DNA from: Candidatus Poribacteria bacterium
Lineage (GTDB): Bacteria; Poribacteria; WGA-4E; PCPOR2b
Direction of reading: 5' to 3'
DNA length: 39,060 bases
NCBI GenBank assembly: GCA_022567695.1
Contig: JADFGN010000005.1
Coordinates: forward strand, 1 to 39,060
Shown: positions 24,109 through 32,631 of the stretch, one piece after another
How the letters are laid out: each line of letters begins with the position of its first letter
How positions within the stretch are numbered: the first letter of the stretch is position 1
Translations under genes and position numbers: made by a program
Notes under the pieces: model-generated
Told to the model about the DNA's origin: nothing
Seen by the model: only the letters and a program-made list of their open reading frames with translations
Databases searched by the model: none

Positions 24109-25797
24109 TTAAAACCGTCCCGACCGTAAAATTGAAATTACCAGTCCAAACCCAAAGAAGCCAGCCATCAGAAACCCCACAATACCCATCCACCACTTCG
24201 CGTCCCCCAAGCCCACATCTTTAAGGATAATTGATGAACCGATAATCAGCGCGCCAATGATGAGGCTGAATGATAGGCGATTGCTGACCCGATCGAGTTC
24301 GCCGATTAACCCATCTAGTCCCATGTGTTCAAGTTCGAGCTTGAGATTTCCTCTTTGTAGCTTTTGAAGAATTTGGTGAAATTGGAGGGGAAAATCTCGC
24401 GCCATTTCGGCGACATCTTCGACCAAACCAGACGCCTGTTTTGCCCAATGTTGCGGATGGGCTTGTTGGAGAAGAAGGCGAGCTACATAAGGTTGGCTGA
24501 AGTTCACGAAGTTGAAGTTGGGGTCAAGCTTCATGACGACTGACTCGATGGTTATCACGGTCTTGCCAAGCATTAGAAACGCTGACGGAAAATGAACTTG
24601 ATGGCGCAGTGAAGCGTTAAAAACTTCATCTAGGAGATGGCCAATGCGGATGCGATGAAGCGGCATATTGAAGTAGCGATCGAGGAAATCTGCCATATCC
24701 AGCTTCAACGCCGCTGTGGTTGTCGTATCACCGAGGATTCCCATGCGCATGTAAATCTTGATAACCCGGTCCACATCCCGCTCAAGGACAGCCACGAACC
24801 ATCCGCAGATATGGCGTAACATCTCGCCACTCAGTCGCCCCACCATACCAAAATCAACGATGCCAATCCGTCCATCTTCCAAAACGAAGATATTGCCTGG
24901 ATGCGGGTCTGAATGGAAGAAGCCATCGCTAAAGATTTGCTTGTAAAATAGGTCTACGAAATGTTCAGCAATCTGTGGGCGATTTAAATCAGCGTCGTCA
25001 AGTCTTTGAATTGCATCAATCGGAATACCGTCAATCCTTTCCAGTGTGAGGACGCGGTGGTTGGTATATTCCCAGTAGACTTTCGGGATTTTAGCATGCG
25101 GATGATCGAGGAAGTTTCGGTAGAAATAATCGGTACTTGCGCCCTCCATCGTGAAGTCAATCTCTCGCCGAATAGATTTGGCAAACTCCCGAACCAACTC
25201 TGTCGGCTTGTAAAGGCGACTTCTGACAACATGTTTCTCAAGCCGTTTTGCCAAATCCATCAAAAGGTTCAGATCCATACTGATATCTTCGGCAATTTTA
25301 GGGCGCTGCACTTTAACGACAACGGATTCGCCTGTATGAAGCGTTGCATAATGGACTTGGGCAATTGAAGCCGCTGCGAAAGGATCTGGTTCAAAGTTGG
25401 CAAAGACCTGGTCAAGGGGCTGATTGAGTTCGTTTTCAACAATTGCGCGGGCATCCGAGACGGAAAAGGGGGAAGCCTGACTACGTAGCTTCTTGAGTTC
25501 CTCGATCCACCCAAGGGCTTCTTCCTGACCGACCACCTCAGAAATCAAATCAGAACGTGTGCTCAAAAGCTGGCCGAGTTTGATAAACGTGGGGCCCAAC
25601 TCCTCAAAAGCCAGCCGCAAACGCTCGGGGCCAGATAGGATAGCGATGGGTTCAGCGTCATCAAAACGTCGAAGCCTAAAAAAGCGCCGCCAGCCAAGGT
25701 TCATTTGGGCAATAATATGTCCAAACCCATGTTTGGCGAAAACCTTGGTAATCTGACGCAGTCGTTTGAGAGTACGATTCAGGGTAAGAATCAACAT
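24109..25797 (-). CDS. UbiB/ABC1 (AarF) family atypical kinase
   Basis: Protein kinase-like ATPase linked in other bacteria to ubiquinone synthesis and lipid handling. Seen: the family's 'ELGPTFIKLGQLLSTRSDL' (KxGQ motif), the alanine-rich nucleotide loop 'FAAASIAQVHYA', catalytic 'HSDPHPGNIFV' and the metal-binding 'GIVDFGMVG'. Two C-terminal membrane helices ('FSLIIGALIIGSSIIL', 'GIVGFLMAGFFGFGLVISIL') anchor it. Its start ATG overlaps the upstream stop as TAATG, so translation is coupled to the phosphatase gene. No other quinone genes are in the window, so the pathway is not settled. Confidence 0.92.
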   Translation of the reverse strand: MLILTLNRTLKRLRQITKVFAKHGFGHIIAQMNLGWRRFFRLRRFDDAEPIAILSGPERLRLAFEELGPTFIKLGQLLSTRSDLISEVVGQEEALGWIEELKKLRSQASPFSVSDARAIVENELNQPLDQVFANFEPDPFAAASIAQVHYATLHTGESVVVKVQRPKIAEDISMDLNLLMDLAKRLEKHVVRSRLYKPTELVREFAKSIRREIDFTMEGASTDYFYRNFLDHPHAKIPKVYWEYTNHRVLTLERIDGIPIDAIQRLDDADLNRPQIAEHFVDLFYKQIFSDGFFHSDPHPGNIFVLEDGRIGIVDFGMVGRLSGEMLRHICGWFVAVLERDVDRVIKIYMRMGILGDTTTTAALKLDMADFLDRYFNMPLHRIRIGHLLDEVFNASLRHQVHFPSAFLMLGKTVITIESVVMKLDPNFNFVNFSQPYVARLLLQQAHPQHWAKQASGLVEDVAEMARDFPLQFHQILQKLQRGNLKLELEHMGLDGLIGELDRVSNRLSFSLIIGALIIGSSIILKDVGLGDAKWWMGIVGFLMAGFFGFGLVISILRSGRF

Positions 25798-26603
25798 TAC
25801 CAGTCGTCTCTAGCTGGTAGAGGTTTGCTAAATAACCCCCATAGATTTCTGAAACTTCTCTTTGGGCGATATACCAACGGCTCTGGAAAAGAAACGCTAC
25901 GATTTTCGATCACGGCTCTCGGACGGTCTTCAACGAGACACGATGCCTCTTCCAGTCCAACGATTTCCGACAACGCTTCAAAGCCTTCCCCAAGGGACAT
26001 TGAGTTTGGGGAGTGCATATCGGATGCAACGATGTGTACCATTTGATGCGCCAACAAGATCTCGGTGGTTTGTTGAATGCGATTACCGTATCGCCCAAAT
26101 ATACTACCGATGTTGACCTGCATCAGACAACCAATTTCAATGTATTTGAGAGCTAAGTTGGGGTTAATTATAATATCGGCATAGCGTTCAATATGAGCAA
26201 GGATTGGGGTAATTCCCTGTACCTGTATGTCAAAGATCATGCGCGCCGCATATTCAGGAATCTCCTGCATAGGGAACTCAATTAGAAGATATTTTCCACT
26301 GTCATTGATCGTTAGCTTGCCGAGCTCTTTCTCATAATCGTAGATCTCGGGACTGAGGTAGGATTCCCGGCCCGAAATAATTTCAATCGGCAATTGACGC
26401 TGTTTAACTTCCTCTCGCAACTCCATTAATAGCTCATCCCGGTATGTGGTTGGTGCCATGTAAATCCCCGGATAGAGATGAGGCGTTGCAACGATGGCAT
26501 CAACTCCAGACGCAATGCTGTTTTCCAGCATTTCAATTGAGTCTTCCATAGACTCTGATCCATCATCGATATGAGGAAGAATGTGGGAATGAATATCAAC
26601 CAT
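25797..26603 (-). CDS. CpsB/CapC-type metal-dependent tyrosine phosphatase (PHP domain)
   Basis: Manganese-dependent phosphatase of the PHP fold; relatives dephosphorylate tyrosine kinases of capsule export. Metal ligands are visible in 'DIHSHILPHIDDGSESM', 'IVATPHLYPGIY', 'PILAHIERYADI' and 'HIVASDMHSPNS'. 268 residues, normal length. No polysaccharide export or tyrosine kinase gene is nearby. A strong promoter with an overlapping inverted repeat lies upstream (26634-26678). The gene is coupled to the UbiB-like gene. Confidence 0.9.
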   Translation of the reverse strand: MVDIHSHILPHIDDGSESMEDSIEMLENSIASGVDAIVATPHLYPGIYMAPTTYRDELLMELREEVKQRQLPIEIISGRESYLSPEIYDYEKELGKLTINDSGKYLLIEFPMQEIPEYAARMIFDIQVQGITPILAHIERYADIIINPNLALKYIEIGCLMQVNIGSIFGRYGNRIQQTTEILLAHQMVHIVASDMHSPNSMSLGEGFEALSEIVGLEEASCLVEDRPRAVIENRSVSFPEPLVYRPKRSFRNLWGLFSKPLPARDDW

Positions 26604-26649
26604 TTTGAACCCTCGCCAGCCTGAAAAGCAATTCTATCATAGCTTTTTT

Positions 26650-26678
26650 ATGATAGCATTCAGAAAATTTGATGTCAA
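26650..26678 (-). promoter_or_regulatory. Sigma-70-type promoter of the cpsB-like/ubiB-like operon
   Basis: Minus strand TTGACA (26673-26678), 17 bases, TATCAT (26650-26655), about 50 bases before the start codon. The inverted repeat CTATCATA…TATGATAG (26634-26656) covers the -10 box and could be an operator. Confidence 0.7.
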
Positions 26679-26725
26679 GGGTAACTGTTAAAAATACCGG
26701 ATCATGTCAAAAGCAAATTGCCTGA

Positions 26726-26809
26726 TATCGAGCGGGTGTAGGCTTTGCGCGTTTAATCTGGAGTTAGCCGTGCGCGAATTCCTAACCTCCACCCGCTTGA
26801 AACTCGATA
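26726..26809. repeat. Imperfect long inverted repeat between cpsB-like and CRTAC1-like genes
   Basis: TATCGA-GCGGGTG (26726-26738) faces CACCCGC (26790-26796) and TCGATA (26804-26809) around a ~50-base centre with GCGCG on both sides. It might be a terminator for the neighbours or a small mobile palindromic element; no gene seen in 26604-26868. Confidence 0.5.
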
Positions 26810-26868
26810 GTGTCTTGCTGTGCAAGCGAGTTGCAAAACCACAGCCGAGAAATGCGAGGTTTAGTAAC

Positions 26869-28596
26869 CTATTTTTTTTCACCCAAATGTTCCCCAATAA
26901 TGACGAGATCGAACACATCGACCGTACCATCGTCGTTTATATCGCCGCTTAAATCTGCCCCGCTTTGTCCAAATTGAGAGGCAACATCAACGAGATCGAG
27001 AATGTCAATCTCGCCATCCGAATTGGTGTCCCATGGATTCGTCTCCAAATCCTTCGCCGTGCCCTCAACGAGAGTGACCGTTTGTTTGGCGGTCTGTCCG
27101 AGAAAGCGTTCAACCAATCCTGAAGGCCATCTCACCTCAATGTCAACTCGCTGTCGATCCCCTAATCCAAATGTCAACCACGGGCTCTCCATTGACATCA
27201 CGCTCGATCCGGCGCGCACCTCTTGCATCTGTACGAAATCGTCTGCCATGACTTTTACACGAGCCCCGACGCCGTCACGGTTGCTTTGCGTACCAACGGT
27301 TTTGACGGTAATCCAGCTATTGGTATTGCCAACATTTTGGAGCAGCACAGGCTTCCCCAGTTCCAGAACTGTGCTGGTCACAATCACCAGATCTGGGAAA
27401 CCATTGTTGTCAAAATCCGCCACCGAGACACCGGAAGTGTATTGACTCTCAAGACCAAAACTCTTTGTCATAGAGAAGGTCCCATTCCCATTGTTCATGA
27501 ATAAGCGCCCCGGACAGCCACGTCCTGGACCGATGATGTGGAGCGGATAAGCTGGAGAACTTCCCGCAAAAAAAAGGTCCAAATATCCATCATTGTCAAA
27601 ATCAGCGAAGCTGGCTCCCCAGCCAAACTCCCAATTCACAAGACCTGCTTTTATGCCCGTGTGTGTGTACGTGCCGTTGCCGTTGTTTTGATAGAGCGCA
27701 TGTGGCCAAAGCCCGCCCACCGAGTTGCCAAGATTTGTAGAAAAAAGATCCAAATCACCATCATTGTCGTAATCACCGTGAGTAATCGCCATCCAGAATC
27801 CTTCTCGAGACAATCCTGCCTGTGTTGTAACATTCGTAAAGGTGAGGTCTCCATTGTTTCGAAAGAGTTCGATCGGTTCAGCATTGCAGTTTGCAACAAA
27901 CAGGTCTGTCCAACCATCATCGTTGTAATCACTGCAACCAACAGCGCATCCTCTGAAAGGGCTGTCTACACCGGACGATTTACTGATGTCCGTGAATGTC
28001 AGATCGCCATTATTCAGAAACAGCTTGTTATTGTAAAGCCTTCTAATTTTGGATTTATCCGTGAAGGTTACGAAAACATCGAGGAAGCCGTCATTGTTGA
28101 TGTCCACGAATGCAGCACTCATGGGAACTCCCGCAGTGAAAACGCCAGCCTGCGATGTAATATCAGAAAAGGTGCCATCTCCGTTATTGTGATAAAGTTG
28201 AGTTGCGCTTTGGGTAATCCCAAACACACCTCCCATGGCAGTCATAAAAAGGTCTACCCACCCATCATTATCAATATCCCCCGCGACAACACCGTGGTTG
28301 CCGAGACCATTGGTGACACCCGCCTCCTTAGCAACATCGGTGAAAGTACCATCGCCGTTGTTGCGAAAAAGCCCGTTTGGATTTCCCATCCCGTTGGGGA
28401 TAAAAAGGTCCAAATATCCATCATTGTTGTAGTCGAACCAGGCTGCCCCCGCTGCTCCGCCGTTTGTGCGAGCAAAATCGATGCGGTTGGAGACATCGAC
28501 GAAGAGATCTGACTTCGTTTGAGAGAATAGGAATTGAGGCATTAAAAAAGATAGGGTTGTAATCAACGACAGTATGATGACCTTGTTCCATTTCAT
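26869..28596 (-). CDS. Secreted CRTAC1-like FG-GAP/VCBS protein with ASPIC/UnbV domain and dockerin-like tail
   Basis: 575 residues. Signal peptide 'MKWNKVIILSLITTLSFLMPQFLFSQ'. Then repeated FG-GAP/VCBS units with calcium-binding 'DYNNDGYLDLF', 'DIDNDGWVDLF', 'DYDNDGDLDLF', forming a beta-propeller, then an ASPIC/UnbV domain ('VRAGSSVMSMESPWLTFGLG', 'VRWPSGLVERF'). The last ~60 residues hold two EF-hand-like loops ('DTNSDGEIDILDLVDVASQF', 'DINDDGTVDVFDLVIIGEHL') in the spacing of a type I dockerin. GAAGGAG precedes the ATG. Probably extracellular; the dockerin may mediate surface attachment, but no cohesin is seen here. Confidence 0.92.
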   Translation of the reverse strand: MKWNKVIILSLITTLSFLMPQFLFSQTKSDLFVDVSNRIDFARTNGGAAGAAWFDYNNDGYLDLFIPNGMGNPNGLFRNNGDGTFTDVAKEAGVTNGLGNHGVVAGDIDNDGWVDLFMTAMGGVFGITQSATQLYHNNGDGTFSDITSQAGVFTAGVPMSAAFVDINNDGFLDVFVTFTDKSKIRRLYNNKLFLNNGDLTFTDISKSSGVDSPFRGCAVGCSDYNDDGWTDLFVANCNAEPIELFRNNGDLTFTNVTTQAGLSREGFWMAITHGDYDNDGDLDLFSTNLGNSVGGLWPHALYQNNGNGTYTHTGIKAGLVNWEFGWGASFADFDNDGYLDLFFAGSSPAYPLHIIGPGRGCPGRLFMNNGNGTFSMTKSFGLESQYTSGVSVADFDNNGFPDLVIVTSTVLELGKPVLLQNVGNTNSWITVKTVGTQSNRDGVGARVKVMADDFVQMQEVRAGSSVMSMESPWLTFGLGDRQRVDIEVRWPSGLVERFLGQTAKQTVTLVEGTAKDLETNPWDTNSDGEIDILDLVDVASQFGQSGADLSGDINDDGTVDVFDLVIIGEHLGEKK

Positions 28597-28742
28597 AGAA
28601 TCACTCCTTCAATTTACTAATCCGTGTGGTCTTTGAAAAAACGTATTGGCCGCACTACATCACCTATATTTCGTAATATGAACTAACTGTGCATCATGCG
28701 GATCGGGCAAGGGCTGTTTAGAGCGCCATTCGTCGAAAAAGC

Positions 28743-29306
28743 TCACTTGGTGAACACAACTGACAGTACCTTGTTGGATTGCCCCTTGATAAGGTTCTTC
28801 TGAAACAGTGCGTGGTTCCAGTAATGTATAAGTGATTTGGACAGTTTGCCGATCTTATTATATGCAGCGAGCTGCTTTTCACTCAATGGAGTGAGGATGC
28901 CATTCCCATCATGCAGCAAACCAACAGAGTTCGAGAAGCCGTAATGAATTGCCCTCTCGGAAACGGTAATCGCGTCTAGTGCCCGTTCATCGCTGATTCC
29001 TAATACGGAGTTGATATTGACCCTAAATTCAGCATAATCTGCCAACAGTTTCAGTTTTCGATCTAGAACCTTCAGGCTTTTGTAAGATACTTCATCTGGC
29101 TTGATATTATCGATGCTAATCTGTAGCGACTGTAATCCTGCCTCATTCAGTTTCTTGATTCGTTCTTCAGTCAACAAGTAACCGTTGGTGATTAGCGTTA
29201 CAAGAATACCGTGATGACGAATCTCACTAATGATCTCTGCTAAGTCGGGATGTAGAAGTGGTTCACCACCCGTACAGGTTATCATTGCTGTCTTGAGATT
29301 CGCCAC
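28743..29306 (-). pseudogene. Truncated radical SAM enzyme gene (both ends missing)
   Basis: Encodes 'MITCTGGEPLLHPDLAEIIS', 'VTLITNGYLLTEERI' and 'GLQSLQISIDNI', the TGGEP and following strands of a radical SAM TIM barrel. The CxxxCxxC cluster motif that must come before TGGEP is absent. The track's start is a GTG only 13 codons ahead of it. The end breaks off in 'FQKNLIKGQSNKVLSVVFTK', well short of a full barrel plus C-terminal domain. An enzyme without the iron-sulfur site cannot work, so this is a remnant. It directly abuts another, unrelated fragment. Confidence 0.75.
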
Positions 29307-29320
29307 GCCTCTTCATCGCG

Positions 29321-29641
29321 TCAAGCGGCACGGGCGGGGAAACCTTGTCGTACTCGTTCTGGTTGCCACAGCCCTCCATCGATTCCGAGATCTGTGAACG
29401 ACAGCTTGACATTTTCACTAACCGTTTTGAATTTGAATGCAAAGCGATCCAAAGGGTGTTCCATTGTCTTGGATTTATCCCAAGGCTTACCCAGAAGTCC
29501 AAGCGTAAAAAGAGATTTGAGCAACTTGGGTACATCAAAGGAATGTTCATGTCCTGTTGCCGCATTATGAGAATGGGTACTTGCACTCCCTAGGGTTGCA
29601 CCAAAATCAAGCAGGTAGTGCTTCACGTAACTCGTTTCTTA
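29321..29641 (-). pseudogene. Fragment of an unidentified protein ('VKHYLLDFGATLGSAS')
   Basis: Reading from a stop at about 29642, the frame gives 'ETSYVKHYLLDFGATLGSAS', then 'DVPKLLKSLFTLGLLGKPWD'. This 'HYLLDFG..LGS' block resembles a conserved stretch I know from large uncharacterised proteins of several phyla, where it lies in the middle of the protein. Here both flanks are missing and the end ('QPERVRQGFPARAA') is arbitrary. Next to the truncated radical SAM gene this points to a decayed, rearranged region. The identification is tentative. Confidence 0.45.
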
Positions 29642-29825
29642 TACTACAATAGATACATAATGAAGCGATATAATGTATACTTGTCACTTACCTTTCGCTT
29701 ATTTTTCAATCCATTTCTTAAATTCGTTTCTCGTGAGTGGTGAGTAGTGAGTGGTCAAAAACGGCCCCTCCCCTAATACGAATTTGGTTGCATAAAAAAG
29801 GAAATTCAGGCAGACTTCTGCAACT

Positions 29826-30240
29826 ATGGCAGAACTCACAATACACACCGAACGTATAGACGATATCCCTCTGCTGTTGCAGCAGCAGGAAAAGATGGGA
29901 ATTGCAGAAGTTATCGACGCAGTAATTGAGCCGCATGGTAACCGACAAGGATTGAGCGTGGGAGAGTTGACCACGTCTTGGATTTCTTACATTCTGTCCG
30001 AAGTGGACCACCGCATGGTTGAGGTGGAACCCTGGGCAGAACAACATATCGAGACCTTGTCGGCAGGGCTTGGAAAACCGGTCAGCGTCAAAGACTTCAC
30101 CGATGACCTGCATTTTTTCTCCGATGATGATGTCTGGGAGGAGGTGGAAACCCAACTGAGTCAGCAGTTGATAAGGGTGTATAATCTCAACCTGGAACCG
30201 ATACGCCTTGATAGTACGACCGCATCAGTGTATCATGAAA
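29826..30240 (+). mobile_element. N-terminal part of an IS1634-like/DUF4277 transposase, truncated
   Basis: The reading frame 'MAELTIHTERIDDIPLLLQQ', 'VSVKDFTDD', 'DDDVWEEVETQLSQQLIRVY' and 'LEPIRLDSTTASVYHE' matches the DUF4277 N-terminus of IS1634-type transposases, including the first part of the catalytic domain with its first aspartate ('RLDSTT'). The match ends abruptly at about 30240; the ~350 residues that should follow are absent. The last residues of the track ORF come from a different sequence. I see no clear terminal inverted repeats. Inactive remnant. Confidence 0.75.
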
Positions 30241-30559
30241 TCTCCTTTTCCGTCACGGACACAGTAAGGACCATCGCCCGGATCTGCCACAATTGAAGGG
30301 TGTCATCGATGAACGTAACCGTATACCGAATCGCCTTGCCAGTAACACGGAAGGGCAGCCTGACAACAGTGTAAGGCCAAGCCACAATTCGTTGGGCAGT
30401 GTTTTTCTTGGGCATTTGCTGCCTTCTGAGTCGTAAGCCATCTTCGTCTGACATCTGGGCATAGGAAAGTGAAGCTGCAAACGTACAACAGGTCAATGTA
30501 TACAATAAGGATAATCTCCCTATTGCAATCCAGCGGATCAATTTCGGTCTATGTAACAA
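30233..30559 (-). pseudogene. Exported protein of unknown function, C-terminus cut by the transposase remnant
   Basis: A strong AAGGAGG site (about 30567-30573) lies 7 bases before a TTG at 30559. From there a signal peptide reads 'LIRWIAIGRLSLLYTLTCC…SLSYAQ', followed by 'MSDEDGLRLRRQQMPKKNTA', 'IVAWPYTVVRLPFRVTGKAI' and 'YTVTFIDDTLQ'. The frame then runs into the transposase remnant at about 30240 and stops. The good start and signal peptide suggest a real gene whose 3' part was lost. The function is unknown. Confidence 0.55.
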
Positions 30560-30694
30560 AGAAATACCTCCTTGATGAAATTTATGGGGTTGCCAATTGT
30601 TCAAAAGGTATCCCAGCATACCTGACTGTTGCAACCGTCCAATTCAACTCTCTCCGAATCTTCAAAGCTGCTGCCGATAGTTCGTCAACACATC

Positions 30695-31489
30695 CTAATT
30701 CCCTGATTTCCGTTCTCCGGATTTTTTCGCTTTAACGCTATACATAGGCCAAGCGAAATAGAAATCATTATCATCTCTGCGAACAGCGTAAATTTCTTCC
30801 TCTTCCTGGGTGAGTTCATCAAAAGCGGTACGGAGCTCTTCGATCAATTCTGTCGGATTTCCTGCCCGCTCTGACCACCACGAGAATTGAATCTCGGCAT
30901 TTCGTGTGTCCGATTCCCTTACAATTTTGAATCCCGTTTGTGAAATCATCTCGCGCCATTGGGAGGGTGGATAGCCCCACACATGAGAGGGGTCCCGCAG
31001 TTTTTCCACGCGATTCTGCCATTCGATCAACCGCCTTGATTCAGGGCAAGTAGAATCAACCATGCAGAACAACCCATTTGGACGCAATACCCGGTGGGTT
31101 TCTGTCAGAAATCGAGGGACATCCTGAAAGTGGTGAGGAGCAATACGACATGTAACCAGATCAAACGACTCAGATTCAAACGGCAAGGACTCAGCTGTGG
31201 CGACTTGGAAATCGATATTTTGTAACCCACGCTCCTGCGCAAGCTCACCTGCTTTGTCTAGCATCGCAGGTGTCAAATCGGTTGCAGTGACGTGATGGAC
31301 CAAAGGGGCAATCGCAAACGCCATGAACCCAGTTCCTGTTGCAATATCCAACACCTTTTCGGTGCCCTTCGGTTCCGCGAAATCCACAATAATTCCCAGT
31401 GTATCTCCTTCGCCGTGGACGGTGCTTCTGGCATAAAACTCGGCGTGCCGACTAAACTGTTCACGAACAGCATGGTGAATTTGGCTCAT
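30695..31489 (-). CDS. Class I SAM-dependent methyltransferase (UbiE-like)
   Basis: 264 residues; SAM-binding motif I 'VLDIATGTGFMAFAIAP', acidic motif II 'VTATDLTPAMLDKA', 'VATAESLPFESESFDLVTC' and 'RVLRPNGLFCMVDS'. This is the layout of UbiE/COQ5-type and many small-molecule methyltransferases. The C-terminal ~100 residues ('HVWGYPPSQWREMISQTGFK') are the usual cap. GAGGAG precedes the ATG and a good promoter lies upstream (31523-31551). Substrate unknown; no biosynthetic neighbours are intact. Confidence 0.9.
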   Translation of the reverse strand: MSQIHHAVREQFSRHAEFYARSTVHGEGDTLGIIVDFAEPKGTEKVLDIATGTGFMAFAIAPLVHHVTATDLTPAMLDKAGELAQERGLQNIDFQVATAESLPFESESFDLVTCRIAPHHFQDVPRFLTETHRVLRPNGLFCMVDSTCPESRRLIEWQNRVEKLRDPSHVWGYPPSQWREMISQTGFKIVRESDTRNAEIQFSWWSERAGNPTELIEELRTAFDELTQEEEEIYAVRRDDNDFYFAWPMYSVKAKKSGERKSGN

Positions 31490-31522
31490 TATTCTCCTCG
31501 TGAGATTGTAAATGATTGCAAA

Positions 31523-31551
31523 AGTATATCAGATCTTTGCAAGATTGTCAC
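31523..31551 (-). promoter_or_regulatory. Sigma-70-type promoter of the methyltransferase gene
   Basis: Minus strand GTGACA (31546-31551), 17 bases, TATACT (31523-31528), about 35 bases before the ATG. Confidence 0.65.
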
Positions 31552-31908
31552 TCGTTTTTACATATCTACTAGGGGCATTTAATTTGGGAGATCGAGAGGC
31601 GAATAAAGAGTAGGGGCTGACAATACGACGAATCCTCATTCCCAAAATTCTAGTTTGCCATCAAAAACCTTCCGAAGGTTAACGGACATATAGGTTTTCC
31701 TTTCCGAGAGTCGATGAAAACTACATTTCTGAAAAACTGAAAATGGCTGTACTTTCGACACTTGAAAGGAAATACGACTCAGTTATAATGCGAGTTCCAG
31801 AAAACTACACTTTTAAACCATTGTCCTTGGGCTTAGGCCACATAAGGCTTTCTAGAAATATAAAAAATTTCCGTTAAGTTAAATAGCTCTATTTTCACAT
31901 AAAATTCC
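31552..31908. other. Intergenic stretch before the tRNA cluster
   Basis: About 360 bases, AT-rich, between divergent units. It holds a small palindrome AACCTTC-C-GAAGGTT (31666-31680). No convincing gene in either direction; the 94-residue track ORF over 31833-32117 is a tRNA shadow. Confidence 0.5.
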
Positions 31909-31938
31909 TTGACAAAATATGAAGCAAGCATGTATAAT
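31909..31938 (+). promoter_or_regulatory. Strong promoter of the tRNA-rpmG-secE-nusG cluster
   Basis: Perfect TTGACA (31909-31914), 18-base spacer, perfect TATAAT (31933-31938), about 14 bases before the first tRNA. Confidence 0.88.
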
Positions 31939-31952
31939 TCACCTCTGCCTTT

Positions 31953-32027
31953 GCTGGCGTGGCTCAATGGCAGAGCAGGTGATTTGTAATCACCAGGTTG
32001 GAGGTTCGATTCCTCTCGCCAGCTCCA
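31953..32027 (+). tRNA. tRNA-Thr (UGU)
   Basis: Acceptor GCTGGCG/CGCCAGC, D arm, anticodon stem GGTGA/TCACC with loop TTTGTAA (anticodon TGT), T arm GGAGG-TTCGATT-CCTCT. Discriminator T and encoded CCA. Confidence 0.95.
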
Positions 32028-32034
32028 TAAATCT

Positions 32035-32116
32035 GGGGGTGTACTCAAGTGGTCAACGAGGGCAGACTGTAAATCTGCTGGCAATGCCTGCGGTGGTTCG
32101 AGTCCATCCGCCCCCA
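32035..32116 (+). tRNA. tRNA-Tyr (GUA)
   Basis: Acceptor GGGGGTG/CGCCCCC, anticodon stem CAGA/TCTG around loop with GTA, a long variable arm (class II) and T loop TTCGAGT. CCA is not encoded. Confidence 0.93.
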
Positions 32117-32140
32117 TTCCCTATTCTTTGAGAATGAGAC

Positions 32141-32213
32141 GCGGGAGTAGCTCAGTTGGTAGAGCATTGGCTTTCCAAGCCAATCGTCGCGGGTTCAAGT
32201 CCCGTCTCCCGCT
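32141..32213 (+). tRNA. tRNA-Gly (UCC)
   Basis: Acceptor GCGGGAG/CTCCCGC, anticodon stem TTGGC/GCCAA with loop TTTCCAA (TCC), T arm GCGGG-TTCAAGT-CCCGT. CCA not encoded. Confidence 0.95.
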
Positions 32214-32230
32214 TAGTAGGTTTCCTATTT

Positions 32231-32306
<76 letters not shown>

Positions 32307-32343
32307 CTTTATTATTCCCTTCCTCTTTATTGAGATACTTGTT

Positions 32344-32496
32344 ATGCCAAGAGATATTGTGACGTTAGCCTGTGATGATTGTAAGCAGCGGAATTATGTG
32401 ACGACAAGAAACAAGAGGACCCAGCAAAATCGCTATGAATTCAAGAAATATTGTCGTTTTTGCCGTAAGCATACGCCACACAAGGAAATTCGATAG
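32344..32496 (+). CDS. rpmG: 50S ribosomal protein L33
   Basis: 50 residues, too short for the track: '[20 protein letters not shown]', '[18 protein letters not shown]'. Two CxxC pairs make it the zinc-binding (C+) form. It sits between tRNA-Thr and tRNA-Trp just before secE, its usual place in many bacteria, where elongation factor Tu would often precede the tRNAs; no tuf is present here. The ribosome site is weak (TTGAGAT). The last residues match L33 proteins of the free-living type. Confidence 0.95.
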   Translation: MPRDIVTLACDDCKQRNYVTTRNKRTQQNRYEFKKYCRFCRKHTPHKEIR

Positions 32497-32545
32497 AATC
32501 TCAGCGAGATTCTTCTTAAAAAATTAGAACAATTCTTTATCTTGC

Positions 32546-32619
32546 AGGCCAGTAGCTCAACTGGCTAGAGCATCGGTCTCCAAAACCGAGGGTTGGGGGT
32601 TCAAGTCCTCTCTGGCCTG
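32546..32619 (+). tRNA. tRNA-Trp (CCA)
   Basis: Acceptor AGGCCAG/CTGGCCT, anticodon stem TCGGT/ACCGA with loop CTCCAAA (CCA), T arm GGGGG-TTCAAGT-CCTCT, discriminator G. No CCA tail encoded; secE starts 13 bases later. Confidence 0.95.
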
Positions 32620-32631
32620 TCTTTTTGCTTT

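Noticed and set aside
25705-26116. Plus-strand ORFs antisense to the ubiB-like and cpsB-like genes
   Set aside because: Both genes have full motif sets on the minus strand; the plus frames have none.
27538-28512. 324-residue plus-strand ORF
   Set aside because: Antisense shadow of the FG-GAP repeats; its apparent repeats mirror the DNDG-coding repeats on the minus strand.
30574-30694. Open minus-strand stretch reading 'LSAAALKIRRELNWTVATVR'
   Set aside because: Looks protein-like but has no start codon or ribosome site and overlaps the methyltransferase end; may be a remnant, not enough to call.
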